Positions 57,011-64,000 of a stretch of 64,000 nucleotides of DNA are shown here, piece by piece. The DNA comes from Paracoccaceae bacterium (GTDB taxonomy: Bacteria > Pseudomonadota > Alphaproteobacteria > Rhodobacterales > Rhodobacteraceae): positions 124,001 through 188,000 of the forward strand of contig JAGQRW010000004.1 of the NCBI GenBank assembly GCA_020425085.1, in the 5' to 3' direction. The position numbers were made by a program, and so were the translations under genes. Position 1 is the first letter of the stretch, and each line of letters begins with the position of its first letter. The notes below the pieces were generated by a model. That model was not told the DNA's origin, did not search any database, and worked only from the letters and a program-made list of their open reading frames with translations.

Positions 57011-57456
57011 TTCTTTTCACCGCCGCCAACGAATTTCAGCAACAGCGAAACGACACTTATCGCACCCTGAGTCTGTTCGATCTCGTCGCCGTTGCCAAGG
57101 TTTTCGGCGGCACCGCCGGGTACGATTTCGATGAACGAGCCACCCAGCAACCCTTCCGAGGTGATCAGCGCCTGGGTATCGGTCGCCAGTTCGATATCGG
57201 CCGGAACCGTGAAATGCGCTTCGGCAAAATAGGTTTTGGGGTTAAGGTCAAGACCGGTCACGGTGCCGATCTTCACTCCGGCCAGGCGAACATCGGTGCC
57301 GACGCTGACCCCTTCTGCCGAACGGAAATTGGCGCTGAGTTCGATGGAACCGCGGGGATGTGAGATCTCGGTTGATTGCAGCATGTAATACAGAAACGCC
57401 GCAGCGACCACGATCACGATGCCGCCAATGATGGTTTCAGTGGTGTTTTCCGACAT
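57007..57456 (-). CDS. mlaD: MlaD-family lipid-transport substrate-binding protein
   Basis: This 149-residue protein has one N-terminal membrane helix (IIGGIVIVVAAAFLYYML) and an MCE/MlaD domain: GSIELSANFRSAEGVSVGTDVRLAGVKIGTVTGLDL, ending TSEGLLGGSFIEIVPGG. It would carry phospholipid between the inner and outer membranes for an MlaFED-type transporter. The start at 57456 is chosen because the frame upstream lies inside the NDUFA12 gene. The usual mlaF and mlaE genes are not in the window. Confidence 0.94.
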   Translation of the reverse strand: MSENTTETIIGGIVIVVAAAFLYYMLQSTEISHPRGSIELSANFRSAEGVSVGTDVRLAGVKIGTVTGLDLNPKTYFAEAHFTVPADIELATDTQALITSEGLLGGSFIEIVPGGAAENLGNGDEIEQTQGAISVVSLLLKFVGGGEKK

Positions 57457-57473
57457 TTCAGGTTTGCCCTTTC

Positions 57474-57851
57474 CTATTCGGGCTGCCAGGCCTCGTAATC
57501 GGCGCGCGCGACCGCAACCTCGGCCCGCATGGAACCGGGCGGCGCATAGGCCAGCCGGGTGCCGGTCAGGTTTTCCTGATGCGGTTTTTCCCAGGGCTGG
57601 TGCGCCAGCGGTGCCGTGGTGGGCGCATCGACAAAGGTCATGTGCAGCCAGCCGTGCCATTCGGGTGATACCCGGCTGGCCTCGGACTCACCACTATAGA
57701 TGACCCAGCGGCGATTGCCGTCCCGCGTCTGGTAGAATTTGTTACCGGCCTGATCCTCACCCACCAGAACGCCGCGGCGCCAGGTGTATAGCTGTGTGCC
57801 AATGGTTTGTCCGTCCCACCAGGTGAACAGGCGTTTGATGAAGTTCAGCAT
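57474..57851 (-). CDS. NDUFA12-family NADH:ubiquinone oxidoreductase subunit
   Basis: This 125-residue protein matches the B17.2/NDUFA12 accessory subunit of complex [33 protein letters not shown], then [32 protein letters not shown]. This subunit is found in alphaproteobacteria and mitochondria. It is encoded away from the nuo operon, with mlaD and DUF2155 downstream on the same strand. Confidence 0.95.
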   Translation of the reverse strand: MLNFIKRLFTWWDGQTIGTQLYTWRRGVLVGEDQAGNKFYQTRDGNRRWVIYSGESEASRVSPEWHGWLHMTFVDAPTTAPLAHQPWEKPHQENLTGTRLAYAPPGSMRAEVAVARADYEAWQPE

Positions 57852-57910
57852 TGCGCCTCCAGTACCGTTTGCCCCATATGCACCGGAATGATCGGCAAGG
57901 TCCAGCGCGA

Positions 57911-59176
<1,266 letters not shown>

Positions 59177-59327
59177 GTGTCACCTTTACCTTGCTCGTTC
59201 CTGTTTCGGGTCTTGCCAACCACTTATTGTCCCTGAACCTCAGGTTATGGCAGTTTTTCCCGACAGACAATTCATTTCCGCATCACAGCCCGGTAACTGA
59301 AAAGTGTTGGGAAAAACACGCACCTGC

Positions 59328-59951
59328 CTATTTCTCGGCCGCTTTGCGATGATCGACAATTTCGTCAACCAGCCCCCAGTCGCGGGCTTCTTCGGCGGTC
59401 ATGAAATTGTCGCGGTCAAGTGCTGCTTCAACCTTTTTCAGGTTCTGGCCGGTGTGATGCACATAGATCTTGTTCAGCCGGTCCTTCAGTTCCAGAATTT
59501 CCTTGGCGTGCAGCGCGATGTCGCTGGCTTGCCCCTGAAACCCGCCCGAGGGCTGGTGCACCATGATGCGGCTGTTGGGCAGGGTAAAGCGCATGCCTTT
59601 TTCACCTGCCGTCAGCAGCAAGGATCCCATCGACGCTGCCTGGCCGATGCAAAGGGTCGAAACCTTGGGGCGGATATACTGCATGGTGTCGTAGATCGAC
59701 AGCCCCGAGGTCACCACGCCACCCGGCGAGTTGATATACATCGAGATTTCCTTGGACGGATTCTCCGCCTCAAGAAACAGCAGTTGCGCCACGATCAGGG
59801 TCGACATGCCGTCGTGTACCGGGCCGGAAACAAAGATGATCCGTTCCTTTAACAGGCGCGAAAAAATGTCGTAAGCACGTTCGCCCCGGCTGGTTTGTTC
59901 CACCACCATCGGCACGAGGGTATTCATATAGGTGTCAATCGGGTCTCTCAT
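59328..59951 (-). CDS. clpP: ATP-dependent Clp protease proteolytic subunit
   Basis: This 207-residue serine protease has its catalytic serine in [11 protein letters not shown], histidine in [10 protein letters not shown] and aspartate in [13 protein letters not shown]. It assembles into the tetradecameric chamber used by ClpX. The short N-terminal propeptide is as in other alphaproteobacteria. A possible -10 (CTATAC, minus strand, near 59985) lies upstream, but no clear heat-shock promoter was seen. Confidence 0.98.
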   Translation of the reverse strand: MRDPIDTYMNTLVPMVVEQTSRGERAYDIFSRLLKERIIFVSGPVHDGMSTLIVAQLLFLEAENPSKEISMYINSPGGVVTSGLSIYDTMQYIRPKVSTLCIGQAASMGSLLLTAGEKGMRFTLPNSRIMVHQPSGGFQGQASDIALHAKEILELKDRLNKIYVHHTGQNLKKVEAALDRDNFMTAEEARDWGLVDEIVDHRKAAEK

Positions 59952-60087
59952 CCAGCCTGCCTTATGTTTGCTTGGCGGATCCCGTATAGCAACAGGTTCC
60001 TAAGCGAGTCTTAGTGTCACGCACGAGGGGGTGCAAGGGAGAGGCGGCGGAAAAGCGGCAAAGAAGTTCGGCGCGGCCAGCGGCGAC

Positions 60088-60136
60088 GGGGGCCGACTGC
60101 CCCCAAGTGACAGCTTGGCACGCCAATCTGTCACTT
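60088..60136 (-). terminator. Two adjacent strong hairpins downstream of the EamA gene
   Basis: In the order of transcription from the EamA gene, first comes a long hairpin at 60136-60105: AAGTGACAG pairs with CTGTCACTT, and after one mismatch TTGGC pairs with GCCAA. Directly next to it is GGGGGC / GCCCCC at 60104-60088. Both lie between the EamA stop and the clpP promoter region. No T-run follows. They likely isolate clpP from readthrough. Confidence 0.6.
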
Positions 60137-60173
60137 CCCCCGTGAGTATTTTGACAATAAAGAAGCGGCGATA

Positions 60174-61115
60174 TCAGCCTTGCGGGGTCATGACCTTGCG
60201 CTGGCGGCTGCGCTCGATCCCAAGATGGCGTTCGCGCAGGATGATCAGGACACCCGCCAGCACGATCAGGCTGGCACCTGCCAGCATGACCAATGACGGC
60301 GATTCGGCAAAGATGAAATAGCCGATCACCAGCGCCAGAAGCATCGAACTGTAGTCAAACGGGGCAATCAGCGAGGCTTCGGCGTGGCGATAGGCGCTGG
60401 TCAGGCAAATCTGGCCGATGCCGCCAAACAGCCCGGCCATGATCAGAAATCCAGCTTCGCGTGGCGATGGCACCACCCAGCCGAAGGGCAGCGTAAGAAG
60501 GGATAACACCGTGGATGTGACGGAGAAGTAGAACACGATAGCTGCGGTCGATTCCGTGATCACAAGCCGACGAATAAATACCTGCGCCAGGGCGGCAAAG
60601 GCGGCACCGGTAACCACCACCATCGCACCCAGGGCTTCACGCGCGTCCAGCACCCCACCGGACATAGCGGAAAGGCGCGGGCTGAGAACGATCAGAACGC
60701 CAACCAGACCAAGCGCCACAACACTGAGGCGAAAGACGCGCACCTGTTCACCAAGAAACATCGCCGCAAAGATTACCGTCAGCAGGGGGGCCGCATAGCC
60801 AAGTGCAGTCACTTCGGGCAGTGGCAACAGCCCGAGACCGGCAAAACCACACCCCATCGCGATGGTGCCGACCAGGCCGCGCCAGATATGGCCGATCGGG
60901 TTTTCGGTTCGCAGCCCGGTGGCCAGATCACCCCTGAACCAGAGCCAGACCAGAATCGTCGGCATGGCGAACAGCGAACGAAAAAACACCGCTTCGCCCG
61001 GAGGCACATTTTCCGAGGCGGCCTTGATCAGGCTCGCCATGATCATGAAAACCAGCACCGAGGTCAGTTTCAGCAATATTCCGCGACCAGAGGACATCGG
61101 ATTAATCCAAGCCAT
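60174..61115 (-). CDS. EamA/DMT-family transporter
   Basis: This 313-residue protein has ten hydrophobic segments in two EamA repeats: GILLKLTSVLVFMIMASLIKA...PPGEAVFFRSLFAMP in the first, and AQVFIRRLVITESTAAIVFYFS...GQICLTSAYRHAEASLIAPFDYSSMLLA in the second. Members export amino acids or other metabolites. The substrate is unknown. The tig terminator lies upstream and a double hairpin downstream, so it is probably a single-gene unit. Confidence 0.9.
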   Translation of the reverse strand: MAWINPMSSGRGILLKLTSVLVFMIMASLIKAASENVPPGEAVFFRSLFAMPTILVWLWFRGDLATGLRTENPIGHIWRGLVGTIAMGCGFAGLGLLPLPEVTALGYAAPLLTVIFAAMFLGEQVRVFRLSVVALGLVGVLIVLSPRLSAMSGGVLDAREALGAMVVVTGAAFAALAQVFIRRLVITESTAAIVFYFSVTSTVLSLLTLPFGWVVPSPREAGFLIMAGLFGGIGQICLTSAYRHAEASLIAPFDYSSMLLALVIGYFIFAESPSLVMLAGASLIVLAGVLIILRERHLGIERSRQRKVMTPQG

Positions 61116-61214
61116 GGGGTTGTGTCAGGATGACGGCACCTTGGCGCAAAGGAAATGGCCAATCGCAGCCGTTGGCGCCATGTGAATCACCGGGATAAAA
61201 TCCGATAAGGTAAC

Positions 61215-61241
61215 AAAAAAGGCCGCTTGCGCGACCTTTTT
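61215..61241 (-). terminator. Rho-independent terminator of tig
   Basis: In the minus-strand sense a stem AAAAAGGTCGC / GCGGCCTTTTTT with loop GCAA starts about 21 bases after the tig stop and ends in a run of six T. The A-run on the opposite side makes it usable in both directions. Confidence 0.85.
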
Positions 61242-61262
61242 GATGCTATGCCTCAAGAATAA

Positions 61263-62594
61263 TCAGTCGTCGCCAAGCGCCTCGATCGCCTTTTGCAGTT
61301 CTTCCTTGCTGACATCCTTGTCGCTGACATCGGCCAGTTCCAGGATGTAATCGACCACCTTGTCTTCAAACAGGGGCGCGCGAATCTGTTGCAGAGCCTG
61401 TTCATTCTTCTGGATGAACTCGAAAAACTGTTGTTCCTGCCCCGGATATTGCCTTGCCTGCTGCATGACTGCCTGTTGCAGTTCGTTTTCCGAAACCGTG
61501 ATTTCATTGCTGGAACCGAGATCGGCCAGAAACAGGCCAAGACGCACCCGGCGTTCTGCCAATGATTTGTGTTCGTCGCTGGGTTCCACCGGTTCGTGGC
61601 TGTGGTCGTGAACCTCGGGGTTTTCCTCATGCCACATCTGATGCGCGATCTGGGCCGCTTCGGCCTCGACCATCGAAGGGGGGAGTTCGAATTTCACCGC
61701 CTGATCCAGCGCATCCATCAGGCCGCGCTTGATCACCTGCCGCGCGGCACCGGAATATTCCGACTGCAGGCGATCGCTGACCTGCGTTTTCAGTGCTGCC
61801 AGGTCTTCGGCCCCGAATTGCTTGGCCAGTTCATCGTCGATCTCGGCGGGTTTCGGTTCTTTTACCGCGTTGATCCTGCATTCGAATACCGCGTCTTTGC
61901 CTGCCAGGTTTGCAGCGCCATATTCATCGGGGAATTTGACCTTCACTTCGATATCATCGCCAACCTTGGCACCGACCAACTGTTGTTCAAATCCCGGAAT
62001 AAAGGAATTGGAACCCAGCACCAGCGGATAGTCATCGGCGCTTCCGCCCTCAAAGGCTTCGCCATCGACCTTGCCGAGGAAGTTGATTACCACCTGATCG
62101 CCTTCCTTGGCCTTGGCGCCTTTTTTGCGGTCGTCGAAATTGTTGGCGGCACCCGCCAGATTGTCCAGCGCCTCAGCGATTTCCTTGTCGTCGACCTTGG
62201 CGCGCAGGCGGGTCAGTTTGATCGACTTGAAATCAACTTCGGGAATGGTCGGCAAGGTCTCGTAATTCATGGAAACTTCGACATCATCGCCCTGTTTCCA
62301 GTCCTGGTTGGTCATCTTTACTTCGGGCTGCATGGCCGGGCGGTCGCCGGTTTGGTCGAAATGGCTGCGCATGGCTTCGTCGATGGATTCCTGCATCGCC
62401 TCGCCCAGCACGCGCTGGCCGAACTGTTTTTTCAACAGCGCCATCGGCACCTTGCCCTTGCGAAAGCCCTTCATTTCAACGTCGGGCTGTGCCTCGACCA
62501 GTTTGTCATTGACCTTCTGGTCGAGTTCCGCCGCTGTGACGGTGATGTTATAAGCCCGTTTCAGGCCTTCGTTCAGGGTCTCGGTAACCTGCAT
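61263..62594 (-). CDS. tig: Trigger factor
   Basis: This 443-residue ribosome-bound chaperone has the ribosome-binding loop [17 protein letters not shown] near residue 45. A FKBP-type isomerase domain at about 150-245 follows ([44 protein letters not shown]), then a long helical C-terminal domain. AAGAGGAAC seven bases before ATG 62594 decides the start. A longer frame to 62648 runs through a tRNA gene and is rejected. Only 24 bases separate it from that tRNA. Confidence 0.97.
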   Translation of the reverse strand: MQVTETLNEGLKRAYNITVTAAELDQKVNDKLVEAQPDVEMKGFRKGKVPMALLKKQFGQRVLGEAMQESIDEAMRSHFDQTGDRPAMQPEVKMTNQDWKQGDDVEVSMNYETLPTIPEVDFKSIKLTRLRAKVDDKEIAEALDNLAGAANNFDDRKKGAKAKEGDQVVINFLGKVDGEAFEGGSADDYPLVLGSNSFIPGFEQQLVGAKVGDDIEVKVKFPDEYGAANLAGKDAVFECRINAVKEPKPAEIDDELAKQFGAEDLAALKTQVSDRLQSEYSGAARQVIKRGLMDALDQAVKFELPPSMVEAEAAQIAHQMWHEENPEVHDHSHEPVEPSDEHKSLAERRVRLGLFLADLGSSNEITVSENELQQAVMQQARQYPGQEQQFFEFIQKNEQALQQIRAPLFEDKVVDYILELADVSDKDVSKEELQKAIEALGDD

Positions 62595-62618
62595 CTTGTT
62601 GTTCCTCTTGCCATTTTC

Positions 62619-62703
62619 TGGTGCGGGTGGAGGGACTTGAACCCCCACGCCTTGCGGCGCCAGAACCTAAATCTGGTGCGTCTGCCAATTTCGCCACACC
62701 CGC
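62619..62703 (-). tRNA. tRNA-Leu (anticodon UAG)
   Basis: The minus strand folds as a leucine tRNA with a long variable arm. The acceptor stem is GCGGGTG / CACCCGC, the anticodon arm CCAGA-TTTAGGT-TCTGG with anticodon TAG, and the T-arm GGGGGTTCAAGTCCCTC. CCA is encoded at 62621-62619. It reads CUA and, with a modified or unmodified U34, other CUN codons. It is immediately upstream of tig in the same direction. Confidence 0.96.
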
Positions 62704-62714
62704 GCAAATCGATA

Positions 62715-62755
62715 AGGCGACCACCGGGGTCGCCTCGAAATCCGCGCCCTTCTAG
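62715..62755 (-). promoter_or_regulatory. Possible tRNA-Leu promoter and leader hairpin
   Basis: On the minus strand CTAGAA (62755-62750) could be a -10 element, followed by a perfect 8-bp hairpin AGGCGACC / GGTCGCCT at 62735-62715 with a 5-base loop, twelve bases before the mature tRNA. The hairpin may mark the leader for processing or act as a stop for transcripts from the upstream nnr gene. No strong -35 was identified. Confidence 0.4.
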
Positions 62756-62830
62756 CAGAGGTTTTCCGTCGGTGCGAGTGGAAAATGCGTTAAAAACCTG
62801 TGCCGGCATGTACCTGAAACATTCCAGTCG

Positions 62831-64000
62831 TCAGACAGCGTTGGCGCGAAAGATCCCCGGCAGCGCCTCGGGCAAATCTTCGGCGATCAGTCCGGGGCCG
62901 AAACGCCGCGCCGCCTCGACATGCAGCCAGGTGGCCATCGCCGCTGCATCGGGCGGCAGAAATCCCCGTGCCAACAGGCCGGTGATGAAGCCTGCCAGCA
63001 CATCGCCGGCACCGGCCGTGGCAAGCCAGGGTGCGCAACGGTCGTAAGCGGCGGCATGGATCAGGGCGGTGCCATCGGGCGCCGCAATCACCGTATCCGG
63101 ACCTTTGAGCAAAACAACACAACCCGCACGCTTTGCCGCGGCTCGCGCTGCATCGACCCTGGAATAGGCCGGCCCGCTCATCGGCTCTGAAACGAACCTG
63201 TTCGCGATGTCGGGAAACAGGCGGGCGAATTCACCGGCATGCGGTGTCAGCACGCTGCGCTGGTGTAGCTGTTTGAACAGTTCCTTTTCATTGTTCTGAA
63301 AAATACTCAATGCATCCGCATCCAGTACCACCGGTCTTTGCGATGCCAGCGCAACCCTGACAAGTTCCATGGTTTCGTCCCGGATTCCCAACCCCGGCCC
63401 CAGACAGACGGCCGAGATCCGGGTATCTTTCAGCGCATCGGCCAGATTATTGGCGTCATTGACCTCGCGCAACATGATCGCAGTCAGGTGTGCTGCATTC
63501 TCGGCCATTGCATTTCCAGGGCTGCCAACCGTCACCAGCCCGGTGCCGATCCGTAGCGCGCCCAATGCCGCCAGCCGCGCCGCCCCGGTCCGCCCTGCCG
63601 GGCCAGACAGGATCAGCGCGTGTCCATGGGCATACTTGTGATCTCGACTTCCGCCTTTTGACAGCAAATCAAGTGGCGGCAACCCCCTTGCCGCAGCACG
63701 CAGATCCGGCACCAGGCTTTCGTTGGCAACCAGCCTCAACCGAGGCATCCGTTCGGCGCCGCTGGCAATGCCACCCTTCATGGTGAAGGGTGGTGTTTTT
63801 GCCGCCGCGCCCTTTTTCGGCGCAAAGCAGCGCCAGTTCAAAAGGCCGATATCCCGGACAACCAGCCTGCCGCATAGTTGCGGCCCAAGGTCAAGGAAAT
63901 GCCCGGCCTTGGGGCTGTCGAAGGCGACGGTAAGCCGCGCCAACCGTTCGATCGCGTGTTGGCCCAGAAACCGCCCGCTATCCATGCACAATCCCGAAGG
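62831..64000 (-). CDS. nnr: Bifunctional NAD(P)H-hydrate repair enzyme (partial)
   Basis: The frame runs off the right edge, so most of the N-terminal epimerase domain is missing. The first residues in the window (PSGLCMDSGRFLG, then TVAFDSPKAGH) are the end of the YjeF_N/NnrE domain. The rest is the NnrD dehydratase: HALILSGPAGRTGAARLAALGALRIGTGLVTV, LTPHAGEFARLFP, VLLKGPDTVIA and the catalytic ATAGAGDVLAGFITGLLARG. It repairs hydrated NADH and NADPH. A loop of about 15 residues rich in Lys and Ala joins the domains. Confidence 0.93.
   Translation of the reverse strand, partial: PSGLCMDSGRFLGQHAIERLARLTVAFDSPKAGHFLDLGPQLCGRLVVRDIGLLNWRCFAPKKGAAAKTPPFTMKGGIASGAERMPRLRLVANESLVPDLRAAARGLPPLDLLSKGGSRDHKYAHGHALILSGPAGRTGAARLAALGALRIGTGLVTVGSPGNAMAENAAHLTAIMLREVNDANNLADALKDTRISAVCLGPGLGIRDETMELVRVALASQRPVVLDADALSIFQNNEKELFKQLHQRSVLTPHAGEFARLFPDIANRFVSEPMSGPAYSRVDAARAAAKRAGCVVLLKGPDTVIAAPDGTALIHAAAYDRCAPWLATAGAGDVLAGFITGLLARGFLPPDAAAMATWLHVEAARRFGPGLIAEDLPEALPGIFRANAV

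Noticed and set aside
62595..62648. N-terminal extension of trigger factor
   Set aside because: The extension would be translated from the tRNA-Leu sequence. The ribosome binding site supports ATG 62594.

Overview
The window is a stretch of chromosome from an alphaproteobacterium, most likely of the order Rhodobacterales. The evidence is the gene content and order: rne-amiC-mrcA(PBP1A)-prfB; accB-accC-aat next to DUF2155, MlaD and NDUFA12 genes; clpX/clpP, trigger factor behind a tRNA-Leu, malate synthase G with a GlcG-like gene, and an RNase E with a long acidic insert in its S1 domain. G+C looks to be about 60 percent and coding density is high. No phage, insertion sequence, CRISPR array, rRNA or plasmid gene was seen. 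This assignment is an inference from gene content, not from a marker search.

Region by region. 1-9000: a ClC chloride channel/antiporter (cut by the left edge), a divergently arranged tripartite RND efflux pump (outer-membrane lipoprotein on minus; adaptor and transporter on plus) and a DHA2-type MFS exporter. 9300-16500: small envelope proteins (DUF1345, DUF992, PRC-barrel), a PepSY / response regulator / histidine kinase set, a MATE exporter with a striking dyad in its leader, and a glycine-rich membrane stress-type protein. 16776-23273: a carbon-storage and overflow module with acetate kinase, phosphate acyltransferase, class I PHA synthase, CbpM/CbpA co-chaperones and a phasin. 23270-36641: a C26 glutamine-amidotransferase-like hydrolase, GlcG-like protein and malate synthase G, aminopeptidase N, a small DHFR-like cassette flanked by gene-poor DNA, an SDR enzyme, dihydrolipoamide dehydrogenase, a DUF924 protein, an MFS transporter and QueA.

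36638-50700 is a cell-envelope and information block: a giant AsmA/DUF3971 protein, an M23 peptidase overlapping a bactofilin, RF2, PBP1A, an AmiC-type amidase and RNase E. Between bactofilin and RF2 lies a 56-bp tandem repeat built of alternating hairpins. 50728-59951 holds an aminotransferase, an M48 metalloprotease with TPR-like repeats, a DsbA-like protein, AccB, AccC, Aat, DUF2155, MlaD, NDUFA12, ClpX and ClpP. The last part has an EamA transporter, a trigger factor gene directly behind tRNA-Leu(UAG), and the NAD(P)HX dehydratase gene, cut by the right edge.

Most of the window is ordinary core genome. The observations most worth a second look are the 56-bp hairpin repeat, the dyad and overlapping hairpin before the MATE gene, the grouping of PHA synthesis with Pta-AckA and CbpAM and a possible FNR-type site, the tRNA-tig junction, the tandem hairpins downstream of the EamA gene, and a frame-disrupted small gene upstream of cbpA.
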